A stretch of 64,000 nt of DNA, taken from Paenibacillus xylanilyticus (GTDB lineage Bacteria; Bacillota; Bacilli; Paenibacillales; Paenibacillaceae). The position numbers and the translations under genes were made by a program. The notes beneath the pieces are model-generated. The model did no database searches, had not been told where the DNA came from, and worked only from the letters and a program-made list of their open reading frames with translations. Of this stretch, positions 8,230-17,846 are shown one piece after another. How positions within the stretch are numbered: the first letter of the stretch is position 1; the number at the start of each line of letters is the position of its first letter. The stretch is taken from contig NZ_CP044310.1 of NCBI RefSeq assembly GCF_009664365.1, positions 514,501-578,500 of the forward strand, written 5' to 3'.

Positions 8230-9108
8230 ATGATGGCGGGTTCCGTTCCAGTAACGCCTGCTCCCCAAGTGCGAACCGGTCCGGGGCCAAACCGTGCAAC
8301 GACGGAAGCTCCATGGGTCAAATGGCTGTTGATCGGACTGGCAAGTCTGGTACTGCTTTGGCTGCTTATTTTGCCACTAATCATTGTAATGATGGAAGCA
8401 CTGAAGCAAGGGTGGGGTGTCTATATTGCAGCTCTTACCGAACCGGATGCCATGTCTGCCCTGAAGCTGACACTGCTGGTAGCGGCGATTACCGTACCGC
8501 TGAATACGATATTTGGTGTAGCTGCAGCCTGGGTCATCACCAAGTTCCAGTTCAAGGGAAAGGGAATCATGATCACGTTAATTGATCTTCCCTTCTCCAT
8601 CTCGCCAGTGGTGGGCGGGTTGATCTTTGTACTGGTATTTGGCTCCAATGGCTGGTTTGGTCCGTGGCTGGCAGAGCATGATATCAAAATTATTTTTGCC
8701 TTGCCTGGTATCATCATCGCAACGCTGTTTATTACCTTTCCTTTTGTGGCACGAGAACTCATTCCATTAATGGAGGATCAGGGTACGAGGGAAGAGGAGG
8801 CAGCAGTTACGCTCGGCGCTTCGGGATGGCGCATCTTCTGGAATGTCACGCTGCCCAACATCAAGTGGGGGCTGCTGTACGGCATCATTCTGTGTAATGC
8901 CCGTGCGATGGGCGAGTTCGGAGCTGTATCGGTGGTGTCGGGACATATTCGCGGAGAGACGAATACACTGCCGCTGCATGTCGAGATTTTATACAACGAG
9001 TACCAGTTCTCGGCATCGTTCGCTGTCGCTTCCTTATTACTGATCCTGGCTCTGGCAACGCTGCTGCTCAAGAGCTGGCTGGGACACAGAACGGTTTCAG
9101 AGAAGTAG
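8230..9108 (+). CDS. cysW: Sulfate ABC transporter permease CysW
   Basis: A 292-residue membrane protein, partner of CysT. After a 30-residue hydrophilic N-terminus there are about six membrane helices; the EAA loop reads EEEAAVTLGASGWRIFWNVTLP, and ARAMGEFGAVSVVSGHIRGETNTLPL is the CysW signature. It has an excellent AAAAGGAGG site before ATG 8230; the adjacent in-frame ATG at 8233 could serve as well. It is separated from cysT by a 225-bp gap filled mostly by the MITE-like element, where the neighbouring genes of this operon are normally close. A terminator follows at once. Confidence 0.94.
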   Translation: MMAGSVPVTPAPQVRTGPGPNRATTEAPWVKWLLIGLASLVLLWLLILPLIIVMMEALKQGWGVYIAALTEPDAMSALKLTLLVAAITVPLNTIFGVAAAWVITKFQFKGKGIMITLIDLPFSISPVVGGLIFVLVFGSNGWFGPWLAEHDIKIIFALPGIIIATLFITFPFVARELIPLMEDQGTREEEAAVTLGASGWRIFWNVTLPNIKWGLLYGIILCNARAMGEFGAVSVVSGHIRGETNTLPLHVEILYNEYQFSASFAVASLLLILALATLLLKSWLGHRTVSEK

Positions 9109-9110
9109 TT

Positions 9111-9145
9111 GAGGGTCCGAATTTCGGCCCTCTTTCCAGCCTTTT
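9111..9145 (+). terminator. Terminator of the sulfate transport operon
   Basis: GAGGGTCCGA (9111-9120) can pair with TCGGCCCTC (9124-9132); T-rich sequence follows (CTTTCCAGCCTTTTT). Confidence 0.65.
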
Positions 9146-9198
9146 TGGAAGTTCTCACGAGTTCAATATCATTCATTTACATTTCTTAAAAATACAGA

Positions 9199-9227
9199 TT
9201 GACAGCTAATGGAAGCCCTGCTAATGT
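9199..9227 (+). promoter_or_regulatory. Sigma-A promoter of the yezD-like gene
   Basis: TTGACA (9199-9204), a 17-bp spacer and TAATGT (9222-9227), about 100 bp before the start codon at 9331. Confidence 0.7.
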
Positions 9228-9330
9228 ATAAACCAAGTATATGGGTTGGATAAGAATGAATTATAAGTCGGACGGATGATCACGCGTCAATCATATAGCG
9301 GGCAGCAGCCCGGGAAGAGGAGGCGGCTCT

Positions 9331-9570
9331 ATGGCTAAGCCGTTAAAAGTGGATGAGGTATGGATGGATCGAATTGCCGGACAGCTGAATGACATGGAGT
9401 TTGGCTCGCTTCACATCGTTGTACATGAAGGTCAGATTGTGCAGATGGAGCGGACTGAACGCAAACGATTTGAGAACACGCCCTCAGGCAGCACCTCCAA
9501 ATCCGGCAGCACTGCACGAAGCAGCTCCCCCCGCTCATTGCGCGGATCGAACGCAAGTGCGAAGGGGTAG
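9331..9570 (+). CDS. yezD: YezD family small protein (DUF2292)
   Basis: A 79-residue protein. The first 50 residues match the YezD/DUF2292 family: VDEVWMDRIAGQLNDMEFGSLHIVVHEGQIVQMERTE-like, a helix followed by a beta-hairpin that reads 'G.l.I.vhdGkIvqIe'. The last 30 residues are a Ser/Arg-rich tail unlike the core. The family's function is unknown to me, but it is often found beside sulfur-assimilation genes in Firmicutes, and here it follows the sulfate transporter with its own strong promoter. SD GAAGAGGAGG lies before ATG 9331. A role in sulfur regulation is inferred from context only. Confidence 0.75.
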   Translation: MAKPLKVDEVWMDRIAGQLNDMEFGSLHIVVHEGQIVQMERTERKRFENTPSGSTSKSGSTARSSSPRSLRGSNASAKG

Positions 9571-9619
9571 AGACTGAGGCGGCATCAGGAAGCACAGATT
9601 GAAGCATAGGCTTAGTGTG

Positions 9620-9675
9620 AGTTACCCATAAGTTTTCCAAAGAACACGTATTCTTTCGAAAACTCGTGGGTAGTT
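9620..9675. repeat. Long imperfect inverted repeat between convergent genes
   Basis: Bases 9620-9644 pair with 9651-9675 over about 25 positions, with two mismatches and a few G-U type pairs, around a 6-base loop (CACGTA). It lies between yezD and the convergent binding-protein gene. It lacks a strong T-run, so it may be a weak two-way terminator or a dispersed palindrome. Confidence 0.55.
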
Positions 9676-9704
9676 CATGCTTTTAAAGGGATAATGCGGC
9701 CAAA

Positions 9705-11345
9705 CTATTTCTTGGAACTTTTCTCCATTTGCCCGTTATACCATTTATTGGCTTCAGTCAGTACCTGCTGCCCGCCTGCTTCCATAAATTCCTCCACGAA
9801 GGGTTCAAAGCTTTCAACAGGCTGATCCCCCGTAATGATGGAGATGTATGCCCTGTCCCTCATATGGATCAACTCAGATGAATATCGAATCAGGGCAGGG
9901 GTGGCCACCTCCAGTTGATTATAAATACCATTCTCCGTCAATCCCTCAGATGCAGCCCACTGCTCCCGTTTGCCGATGGATGCACCTGGAACAGCCATGC
10001 CAATGCTGGAGCCGATCATATTGGTGTAATTCTCCATACGGTTATATGGGGGCAGAATGTGAAATTCCCCTGAAGATGAAGAGCTCCAGTCCCAGTGCTT
10101 TCCTGGAAGGCCATATTCCATTTTGATCTGCTCTGCCGGATCGGAGTTTGCACTGACATAATCGAGAATTTCAAGGATTTTTTCCAGTTTGCCAGGCTCC
10201 TTGACCGCATCGGCCCCGATTGTAATGAAACTCATCAGCAGATTGTAACCTTTGGAGCCACGGAGTCCATCAGGCCCTGTAACAGGAGGACCGAATTCAA
10301 CGTCTGCAGTTGCGTTCTTCTGCTGGAGTTCATGGACATTGAACATGGCTTCAACGGGAATTTCCTCGTCCTTTTCATTAAGGATGCTATAATCTCCGTC
10401 TTGAGTCCAATGATAATAATTGCCCATGGAGGTCATTCCAATTCTGCTATTAATAAACGCGTGGGACAAATGTTTATAGCCACCTTTATTTTCACCAGTT
10501 ATGAATTCGGGATCGATAATCCCGTCCTGATACCACTTCTGCAGATAAGCCAAGGCATTCTTCATCTCTGGTTCCAATGCGCCGATCACGAGTCGGTCAT
10601 TTTTTTGGTTAAAGTACAGCTGCTCGGTAAAAACGGACTGCCCAAAAGCACCAAAAACGACATTCATGCCCTCTTTGGATAACCCGTATGTATCCTGTTG
10701 CCCATTTCCGTCAGGGTCACCTTTGGCGAATGCATACATAACCTTCTCAAATTCCTCTAATGTCCGCGGAATATCGAGACCGAGTTTCTCCAGCCAGTCT
10801 TGCCGATATACAACAGGGGTCCGGTAGATGTTAGTCTGATTGATGACCGGTATTCCATATAAGGCACCATTTATTTTTCCGTACTCCAAGTAACGTGAAT
10901 CATAATCACGGATTCGCTTCACAATATGAGGCGCATGTTCTTCTAGTACGTCCACAGGAATTTCTGCTAACACCCCTTGCATCTGATATTTAAGCAGGTC
11001 ATGTGGCTGCCTGATCCGAAGAAGATCCGGTATGTTCCCTTGAGCGAGCTTCAAGTCCAGCAGGTCCTCATAGCGTCTGTTCTCCAGGTTCCACACCTCC
11101 AGATTCACATCAAAAAGATCCTCAATATAGGTAATCATCTCGGCATCCTCAGGAACAGGAGTATTCTGGTGCATAGTCCAGGAGATCGTATATGGCGGCT
11201 CTGTATCCTTCTCTGACTCATAAGCAGGATTGTGCTGCTGCATTTGAGTGCGTTGTTCGCCCAAAACGGAGCAGCCGCTCAAGCATATGACAAGGATAAC
11301 GGTTGTGATCGATAGACACAGAGCTCTTGAAAGGTTGAGGTTCAT
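9705..11345 (-). CDS. Extracellular solute-binding lipoprotein (LplA-like, sugar ABC transporter type)
   Basis: A 546-residue lipoprotein. The start at ATG 11345 is supported by AAAAGGAG 5 bases upstream; the frame continues upstream without family character. The signal peptide ends in lipobox LSGC (CLSGCSVLG). The mature part is a type 1 solute-binding protein of the large Paenibacillus/Bacillus LplA class: YIEDLFDVNLEVWNLE near the N-terminus, VYRQDWLEKLGLDIPRTLEEFEKVMYA, then FGQSVFTEQ and YGLPGKHWDW. These bind oligosaccharides. The upstream gene on the same strand is a membrane AraC sensor (66 bp apart). No permease genes are adjacent, so it is an orphan; the sugar is unknown. Confidence 0.85.
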   Translation of the reverse strand: MNLNLSRALCLSITTVILVICLSGCSVLGEQRTQMQQHNPAYESEKDTEPPYTISWTMHQNTPVPEDAEMITYIEDLFDVNLEVWNLENRRYEDLLDLKLAQGNIPDLLRIRQPHDLLKYQMQGVLAEIPVDVLEEHAPHIVKRIRDYDSRYLEYGKINGALYGIPVINQTNIYRTPVVYRQDWLEKLGLDIPRTLEEFEKVMYAFAKGDPDGNGQQDTYGLSKEGMNVVFGAFGQSVFTEQLYFNQKNDRLVIGALEPEMKNALAYLQKWYQDGIIDPEFITGENKGGYKHLSHAFINSRIGMTSMGNYYHWTQDGDYSILNEKDEEIPVEAMFNVHELQQKNATADVEFGPPVTGPDGLRGSKGYNLLMSFITIGADAVKEPGKLEKILEILDYVSANSDPAEQIKMEYGLPGKHWDWSSSSSGEFHILPPYNRMENYTNMIGSSIGMAVPGASIGKREQWAASEGLTENGIYNQLEVATPALIRYSSELIHMRDRAYISIITGDQPVESFEPFVEEFMEAGGQQVLTEANKWYNGQMEKSSKK

Positions 11346-11411
11346 AGCAGCTCCTTTTCGTGATTTGATATCTGGATCAATGTCCAAGATTAGGAATAAC
11401 CCTTCGGCCAA

Positions 11412-13721
11412 TCAGTTCATCAGACTGCGCATGAAGGTTTTCGGTGTACAGCCGTGAATTTCTTTGAACTTCTTAATGAAGTAAGCAGAGGTACGGTATC
11501 CAACCGTGCTCGCAACCTGCTCAATAGTAAATTCCTGCTTGGCGATGAGTTCGCGTGCGCGTTCCATTCTCTGATTTGTGACATATTCTGAATAGGCCAT
11601 GCCTGTCTCTTCCTTGAAGATCTTACTAAGGTATTTGGGACTGATAAACACTTGTTCCGCGACATGATCCAGCGTGAGATCGCCCGAAAGATGCTCGCGA
11701 ACGTAAGCTTTAACAGCTGAAATGGTATCCGGACTCCTGACCTCGCTTCGTTTCTCCATATGTGTGATAAATTCGGTTACGAGATGAGTCATCCATTCCG
11801 AATAACGGTTGATATTGTAGAACGAGGAATATTGCTTGTATACATTCATGGAGCTCGCCTCGGCGGGCTGCCAGCGCACCTGACTAATGCAGTCAGCGTA
11901 TATGGAAACCATCTTTAATAAAATAATGCGGCTGTATTCAGCTGAATAGGGGCCTGCCTTGATGGTCGATACCACATCCTGAATGGCCTGAACCGTACCG
12001 TCCATATCACGGGATTGCAGCTTCTTCTCAAAATTCATGAGGTACGTGTCCGGAATCTCCAAACCGCTGGTTTCCCTTTGCAGAAGATCAAGGTCTTGAA
12101 TGGCAGACAGAGCGGGAAAGAAATAGCTGTATTGAATCAAAGCGTTCGCCTCATGATAGCTTGTGTGAATCTTCGTGAAATGCTCTACCCAGCCGCCTAA
12201 GGACACAGCGAAATCCAGACTGAACCGGCTTCTCGCCTCGGAATGAATAAAGCTTACAATGTGATCCGAAACAGGCTCTTCGCATTGGTTCGTACAGATG
12301 ATCACGGCTATTTTGTGATCCTGCAGTTCCTCCGCAAGCAGCTTGGTTTCAGCCATTTCTGCTGTCTCCAGCTGCTGAATCATCGTGTACAACGTATGCT
12401 GCAATTGTCGTGGCTGCAATTCCTTCCACTTCTCGCTGACGGGGTCAATGACGATGCAGCGATAGCGGGAATAGGCCATCGACACCCGAACAGATTGCAG
12501 CTGTTCCGTGAGTTCTTCGGGTGTAAATCGGTTATTTAACATATTCAGCATAATACTGTGTCTAATCATTTTGTGATTGGCCTGCAGCGTTTCTTCCAGA
12601 CTATCGACTTTAGTGGACAGGCTGCTGATAGCCGAATCGATGAATCGATATTCATTCTGCTTCAGGCTGCCGGGGCTATCTACCCTGGCCTTGATATTAT
12701 TCAGGATCCGCTTAAGAGGACTGTAGTTGGCTACGGTGAAGCCGAACGACATGGCTATCCCAACCGCTACAGCGATCAAACCCAGAAGCGCAGAGACCTC
12801 CTTTAGGCTATCCAGCTTATAATAGAAGCTTTTATTCGGGGTGGTTGTGTACATTCTCCATCCATTTTCTTCGAATTGCTCATGGGAAACAACATAAGCA
12901 TCATGATTAAACATTGGCGTGAAGCTCTCGCCGGAAGAAGGACTGGAGAGCAGCGACTGAAGCAGATTCTCGCTCGTGGAGCTGCCTAACATTGATTTAT
13001 CAGCGGCAGATATGACGACCCCACGCTGATCTACGATGTATGTATTTTCATAGTCTGCAGGAATCATATTACGAATCAGCTGACTGATCGTCGATTCTTT
13101 GATATCAATCGCAACCATGACCTTACTGTCTTGTCCAGAGGACTGAAATGGATAACTGTGAACATAGGAGATTAGAGGCATCGTGCTGCTCTGTTCGGGT
13201 GATTCAATATAAGTGTCCTCGGGAACCATACGTGTCTGCATCCATAAGGAGCTTCTGTCACTCTTTTTCATCGCTTTAATCCAGTCGTAGGCAGTATCTT
13301 CGCTCGAAGGATTGACCTCATGGAGCTGCAGCCCATATACAGAAGAGATCATGAAATGATTCTCTGTATCGTACACATGAATGGCCTGAATCAGGTCGGA
13401 ATAATTCTGCACCTGACTTTTGAGCAGCTGCTCGATGTCCAGAATTTTGCTGTGGTTTCCTTGCAGGCTATCGAGCTGAATGCTGACAGGGCTGCCCAGG
13501 GCAAGAGAAAGATAGACCTGATTCACCTTATCGATAACGGAGGTCTCAATATAATTGACGGCGCTTTGCAGCTGTAATTGTTTGTTGATCCGAATCTCTT
13601 TGCTGTATTGATGGGAGAAGAAGAGATATAAGATAGAGCCGAAAAGAAGCGCAATAACAAGGACGACAGCAAGATAGGAAAAAACCATCCTGGATCTCAC
13701 CGACTGGAAGAGCTTGCGCAT
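11412..13721 (-). CDS. Membrane-bound AraC family sensor-regulator
   Basis: A 769-residue protein combining a membrane sensor with a DNA-binding domain. TM1 is at about residues 9-32 (VFSYLAVVLVIALLFGSILYLFF), then a roughly 260-residue extracellular Cache-like region, TM2 near 300-320 (ALLGLIAVAVGIAMSFGFTVA), a coiled linker, a degenerate middle domain and a C-terminal AraC double HTH (LTLDHVAEQVFISPKYLSKIF, then FTIEQVASTVGYRTSAYFIKKF). Start chosen at ATG 13721 because AAGGAGG precedes it by 8 bases. It lies directly upstream of the solute-binding lipoprotein in the same direction. In Paenibacillus such proteins typically control oligosaccharide uptake genes; here the target is probably the adjacent lipoprotein gene. 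Confidence 0.85.
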   Translation of the reverse strand: MRKLFQSVRSRMVFSYLAVVLVIALLFGSILYLFFSHQYSKEIRINKQLQLQSAVNYIETSVIDKVNQVYLSLALGSPVSIQLDSLQGNHSKILDIEQLLKSQVQNYSDLIQAIHVYDTENHFMISSVYGLQLHEVNPSSEDTAYDWIKAMKKSDRSSLWMQTRMVPEDTYIESPEQSSTMPLISYVHSYPFQSSGQDSKVMVAIDIKESTISQLIRNMIPADYENTYIVDQRGVVISAADKSMLGSSTSENLLQSLLSSPSSGESFTPMFNHDAYVVSHEQFEENGWRMYTTTPNKSFYYKLDSLKEVSALLGLIAVAVGIAMSFGFTVANYSPLKRILNNIKARVDSPGSLKQNEYRFIDSAISSLSTKVDSLEETLQANHKMIRHSIMLNMLNNRFTPEELTEQLQSVRVSMAYSRYRCIVIDPVSEKWKELQPRQLQHTLYTMIQQLETAEMAETKLLAEELQDHKIAVIICTNQCEEPVSDHIVSFIHSEARSRFSLDFAVSLGGWVEHFTKIHTSYHEANALIQYSYFFPALSAIQDLDLLQRETSGLEIPDTYLMNFEKKLQSRDMDGTVQAIQDVVSTIKAGPYSAEYSRIILLKMVSIYADCISQVRWQPAEASSMNVYKQYSSFYNINRYSEWMTHLVTEFITHMEKRSEVRSPDTISAVKAYVREHLSGDLTLDHVAEQVFISPKYLSKIFKEETGMAYSEYVTNQRMERARELIAKQEFTIEQVASTVGYRTSAYFIKKFKEIHGCTPKTFMRSLMN

Positions 13722-14079
13722 TCTTTTTTCCTCCTTCATCACTGGTTTCTAGACAACTTCATCATTATATAATAGCCCCGGCACTAGAAATCATGTTGAT
13801 CGAAATTTAACAAACACCCCCTGAACAATTTACCTTCCGTTAATCTAAATTTACAAACAACAGCACTCTAGATGACGATTCTATGATTCAATCTATTTTT
13901 TGGAGAATGCACCGGCCAAAACGTACGAATTTGATATAAAACGGAATTTGTTCTATAGATGCCAGGCTCCCCCGAGTGCTAAAGTAACCCCAGATCAGAC
14001 ACGGAATGAATGGAGACGATCCTACACATTCGCTGATGAAATTGAAAATTACGATTATGGGAGCGTGTATTTGCAGGCC
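13722..14079. other. Divergent intergenic region, 358 bp
   Basis: It carries the upstream regions of the AraC sensor (minus) and the SLH phosphatase (plus). The plus frame is open from 13900 with a TTG, but the 60 residues it would add before ATG 14080 lack a signal-peptide character, so I treat them as untranslated. A-T rich stretches (13795-13870) probably hold promoters; I see no clear consensus pair and no RNA gene. Confidence 0.4.
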
Positions 14080-16791
14080 ATGAGAAAACCACTAAAAAAA
14101 TCACTGGCATTACTTCTAATGTTGTCTATGGTAAGCCCAACGTTTGCAGATCGGAGCTTTGCAGCCGATCAGAAGATTCAGTTTTCTGATATTAAGGGAC
14201 ACTGGGCGGAAGCGAACATTCAAGCATGGGGTGATGAAGGACTGATCCGGGGTTATCTGGATCGTTCATTCAAACCAAACAACGAGATTACGAGAGCAGA
14301 ATTTATGAATCTGGTGAATGGTGCTTTTGGATATGCAGGACAAGCTGCCATTAACTTTAATGATGTTTCTGAGGATGCATGGTATTATCAGGCCGTTTCT
14401 ACAGCTAGTGCGGCTGGATATATGGATGGTTATGCGGATCAAACGATGAAACCTCAACATCCGATCACACGTCAGGAAGCGGCCAAAATCATTGCTGGCA
14501 TTCTGAATCTGGACCTGAATGAGGGAGCTGCGAATGCATTTAGCGATGCTTCGTCCATTGCGGATTGGAGCAAAGGAGCTGTAGGCGGAACTGCCGCAGC
14601 AAAAATTATTTCCGGATATTCGGATGGAAGCTTCAAACCCCTTCAATCCATCACACGTGCAGAAGCTGTAAGTGCACTTTTTAATGCCTTGGAAATAGAC
14701 TCTAACGCAGATGCTAAACCATTCAAGCCAAAGGGCTCGGCTAATGTGCTGAATGTGGAACCCCCTGCCGAAGAAGCTCGTCTGTCTGCAGTGGAACATG
14801 GAGGCAATGCGGACGACGGCACGTTGAAAAATATTGCGGCAACGAATCCATTTATTGATATCTTGGACGGTTTTGAACAAGTCTGGTCCATGAACCAATC
14901 GGAATGGAGAGATGGGACAGCTGCGACGAAACCGGGAGTTAAGGGAGAGGTTGCAAAGTATGGCGATGGACCGACCCCCTATTATGATGGCTTTAAAAAT
15001 GATCAAAAGACAGCCGTCGCCGACCAAAAAACATTCGCAAACGAGGAAATTCGAAATCAAGCGACTTGGGTCGCTAACATCAAATATGTAGAAGATGTGA
15101 CGCAAAATCGTACCGATGAAGAGGCGTTAGCAGCCTATTACGATGACCAGAGAGATAAGATCTACAGTATGATGGAAGCTTTTGGCCCACTGGCTAACAC
15201 ATATGTAGATATCGTTAAGCCAACGACAAGCGTCGAAAGAGATATCAAGGATATGGATGTTGTCTTGACCGAAGAAACGGCAGAAGACCAAAGCCAGGGA
15301 ATGGGAAGTGATTGGGCTAAAACGGAGCTTGCAGACATGGTAGCTCTGGTGGATCTGGTTCGATTCAAAATTCCTTCATCCTCCAACCCTTCGAAATACT
15401 TCTACTCTTCCCCAAGACCATGGAGAATGAATTCGAACGGAGAAGTGAAAGAGGTTGTCGATGAGAATGGTTTGGCTGTGTGGGAAACCTTAGGTAAGGG
15501 TGAAGTGACAGAAGAGCCTTTGGCTTCAGGAGGAACAAAAACAACGGGAGAAAAGCATTTCCAACAATACGAAAGCAACGTGGAAATTATTCCTGCATTA
15601 AGCTATGTACGAAGAATAGCGGAGGATGGACGAGGTAAGGATGGAGCATTCCCAAGCGGTCATACCAGTGCTTCGTATCTGTCTGTGCTTCCTTTTGCCT
15701 ACGCCACGCCAGAACGATTCTCTGAATTTTTAACAAGAGCTGCTCAAATGGGTGAAAATCGCATTGTGACCGGGATGCACTCGCCGCTTGATGTCATAGG
15801 TGCAAGAATTCAAGCGACAGCCATGGCTGCATATGCCTTCAACAAGGAAGAGAACCAGGAATTGATGGAAAAGGCATATACCAATGCAGGAGAAGTATTC
15901 GGAGCATTGGCAGAAAAAGAAAATATGAGTTTGTACGAATATGCACACGCGGTAACAGAGGATTATACCTTTAAAAGTGCATATGACGAAAAGAAATGGG
16001 AAGATCATGATGCCAATAAAGCCTTCTATCGCGATAAACTCACATATGGACTGCCACAAACAGGAATCAAAGGTTTGGCTCCTGAAGTGCCATTAGGAGC
16101 AGAGGCGCTATTGAAGACACGCCAGCCTTATTTGAACGATGAGCAGCGTAGAGAAGTGTTGTATACGACATCCATTGATTCCGGTTATCCGGTTCTGGAC
16201 GAGTCTAACGGTTGGGGCAGATTGGACTTGGTGACGGCAGCGGATGGCTACGGTGCATTCATAAACAATGTAACCGTAGATATGGATGCTTCCAAAGGGC
16301 GTTTCAATGCAGAGGATTGGTGGAGAAATGATATCTCCGGCAGTGGGATGCTGACGAAAAAGGGAACAGGAACACTTACCATGACAGGCAATAACAGTTA
16401 CACAGGCGGAACGCTGCTGCAGGCAGGAACGCTGGTGGCTGAATCTGCAACTGCCTTTGGTCTCGGTGATCTGTATGTGGAGAATGGAAAAGTCATCGTT
16501 CAAGCGGATGGAGCATTAAAATTAAATAGAAACTTTACCATGGACAATGGAACGTTGGAATTGGTTATGGACGATGATAACAGTCAGGTTAATGTTGGTA
16601 AAAAGCTGTATCTGGATGGTGGAAACCTCAATCTGGACTTGTCCAACTATAAGATCGAAGGTTCCAAGGATATAACTTTAATGACCGCTGGCGTAATTAA
16701 AGGTGAATTCGACCAAGTCACAGCGGATGGTTATGACGTTCAGGTTACTTATGAAAAGGATCGCATCATTGCACATGTTGTAGCGAAATAA
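14080..16791 (+). CDS. S-layer-anchored vanadium-type acid phosphatase with autotransporter-associated beta repeat
   Basis: A 903-residue secreted, wall-bound enzyme. Signal peptide about 1-29 (MRKPLKKSLALLLMLSM). Three SLH modules follow (about 30-200: FSDIKGHWAEANIQAWGDEG, FNDVSEDAWYYQAVSTASA, FSDASSIADWSKGAV). The central part is a PAP2/bacterial acid phosphatase domain with all three motifs: KYFYSSPRP (K-x6-RP), GAFPSGHTS, and NRIVTGMHSPLD (R-x5-H-x3-D). The C-terminal 170 residues contain the autotransporter-associated beta-strand repeat GTGTLTMTGNNSYTGGTLLQ. It should hydrolyse phosphate monoesters at the cell surface. ATG 14080 begins the signal peptide but has only a weak ribosome-binding site. 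A strong terminator follows. The domain mix is unusual for a Gram-positive. Confidence 0.85.
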   Translation: MRKPLKKSLALLLMLSMVSPTFADRSFAADQKIQFSDIKGHWAEANIQAWGDEGLIRGYLDRSFKPNNEITRAEFMNLVNGAFGYAGQAAINFNDVSEDAWYYQAVSTASAAGYMDGYADQTMKPQHPITRQEAAKIIAGILNLDLNEGAANAFSDASSIADWSKGAVGGTAAAKIISGYSDGSFKPLQSITRAEAVSALFNALEIDSNADAKPFKPKGSANVLNVEPPAEEARLSAVEHGGNADDGTLKNIAATNPFIDILDGFEQVWSMNQSEWRDGTAATKPGVKGEVAKYGDGPTPYYDGFKNDQKTAVADQKTFANEEIRNQATWVANIKYVEDVTQNRTDEEALAAYYDDQRDKIYSMMEAFGPLANTYVDIVKPTTSVERDIKDMDVVLTEETAEDQSQGMGSDWAKTELADMVALVDLVRFKIPSSSNPSKYFYSSPRPWRMNSNGEVKEVVDENGLAVWETLGKGEVTEEPLASGGTKTTGEKHFQQYESNVEIIPALSYVRRIAEDGRGKDGAFPSGHTSASYLSVLPFAYATPERFSEFLTRAAQMGENRIVTGMHSPLDVIGARIQATAMAAYAFNKEENQELMEKAYTNAGEVFGALAEKENMSLYEYAHAVTEDYTFKSAYDEKKWEDHDANKAFYRDKLTYGLPQTGIKGLAPEVPLGAEALLKTRQPYLNDEQRREVLYTTSIDSGYPVLDESNGWGRLDLVTAADGYGAFINNVTVDMDASKGRFNAEDWWRNDISGSGMLTKKGTGTLTMTGNNSYTGGTLLQAGTLVAESATAFGLGDLYVENGKVIVQADGALKLNRNFTMDNGTLELVMDDDNSQVNVGKKLYLDGGNLNLDLSNYKIEGSKDITLMTAGVIKGEFDQVTADGYDVQVTYEKDRIIAHVVAK

Positions 16792-16830
16792 GCTAACGCA
16801 TTTTACCAAAGCCATACTATTCTTATATGG

Positions 16831-16866
16831 AAAAGGACTGAACTACGTTGTAGTTCAGTCCTTTTT
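16831..16866 (+). terminator. Intrinsic terminator of the SLH phosphatase gene
   Basis: AAGGACTGAACTAC and GTAGTTCAGTCCTT form a perfect 14-bp stem with a GTT loop, followed by TTT. Confidence 0.92.
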
Positions 16867-16955
16867 GCATCCCGAGCAACACGCAGGATTCAGTCGTGAG
16901 AGTTCTGGTTTACCCATTTGATTATTATAGATTACATGAAAAAAGGGCATGGTCC

Positions 16956-17846
16956 TCACGATTCGCCCGTGTAGGCACCAGCTTTACGTGCTGCACTCAC
17001 TTCGATTTCAGTAGGTGGCTCATTCGTTGGCTCCAGCTCGGTATGACCTACATAAGGGCGATCACTACGTGGGCGAGTTCCAGTAAACCCGAAACCTGAA
17101 ACGAACAGGATCAGCTGTAATCCCAAGGCATAAGGAGCAGCAGCAGGCCCAATCAGATGGAGCAGCGAGCATAGCATGATCAGCAAGAAGAGTATTTTGT
17201 TCACTGTACCTGATGGTTCGCGGCGCAGGCTGGCCCAGAGCAGATAACCATACATTATGGCAATCATTAAGGAAACAGCACGCAACCACGGGAGGACGCT
17301 CTCCCATGAATCTACGGAAACGTCCAACAGTCGCTGGCGGAACACAAGATCAGCAACCAGAAACAGGGTAGCTGCCAGTGCAGCCGGTTCGGCCAGAGGC
17401 CGAAAGATTGTCCAGATGGCCTCGCCCCAATGATCTGTTCGGTTATCTTGACCGAGTTCATTTGATAATGCGGTGCATTCTCGTTCCAATGCTCTGTGCA
17501 TCAGCGCGAGTCTGGCAGGATCATGCTCCTTGATGCAATCGCGGATCTGATCCTGTAACGTAGAGGAGAGGTCAGATGCCGTTTTGCAGGCCAGCATGGC
17601 CATGAACAGATCCTGTTGTTCATTTTCTGAGAATGCATACTGTTTATGTTCCAGAATGGTGAGTTTTCCCAAGAGGGTTGTGCTTATGTATAATGTATCT
17701 CGTATCCTTCGCATTCGCCTTTCGTGGCTGCGGCGAACTTCAGTGGCGGACCATATATATATCGCGAGCAGCAGAGCTATGACTCCAAACAGCATAGCCT
17801 CAGCGCCGGGGCGCGATAGCAGCTCTTCGATCCAGGGTTGAAACAC
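16956..17846 (-). CDS. Membrane protein of unknown function
   Basis: A 296-residue protein that I do not recognise. The start is a GTG at 17846 with AAAGGAGG 7 bases upstream. One helix lies near the N-terminus (about 18-35, EAMLFGVIALLLAIYIW), followed by a basic, helical cytoplasmic stretch of about 110 residues (RRSHERRMRRIRDTLY; rich in E, Q, R, probably coiled), then four further hydrophobic helices between about 135 and 265 (AALAATLFLVADLVF, LMIAIMYGYLLWASL, ILFLLIMLCSLLHLIG, ALGLQLILFVSGFGF) and a charged tail ending in the Pro/Glu-rich stretch. It is divergent from the acetyltransferase gene at 17958. No function can be assigned. Confidence 0.6.
   Translation of the reverse strand: MFQPWIEELLSRPGAEAMLFGVIALLLAIYIWSATEVRRSHERRMRRIRDTLYISTTLLGKLTILEHKQYAFSENEQQDLFMAMLACKTASDLSSTLQDQIRDCIKEHDPARLALMHRALERECTALSNELGQDNRTDHWGEAIWTIFRPLAEPAALAATLFLVADLVFRQRLLDVSVDSWESVLPWLRAVSLMIAIMYGYLLWASLRREPSGTVNKILFLLIMLCSLLHLIGPAAAPYALGLQLILFVSGFGFTGTRPRSDRPYVGHTELEPTNEPPTEIEVSAARKAGAYTGES

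Noticed and set aside
13900..14079. 60-residue N-terminal extension of the SLH phosphatase
   Set aside because: It would put a hydrophilic stretch before the signal peptide; ATG 14080 begins the proper signal sequence.
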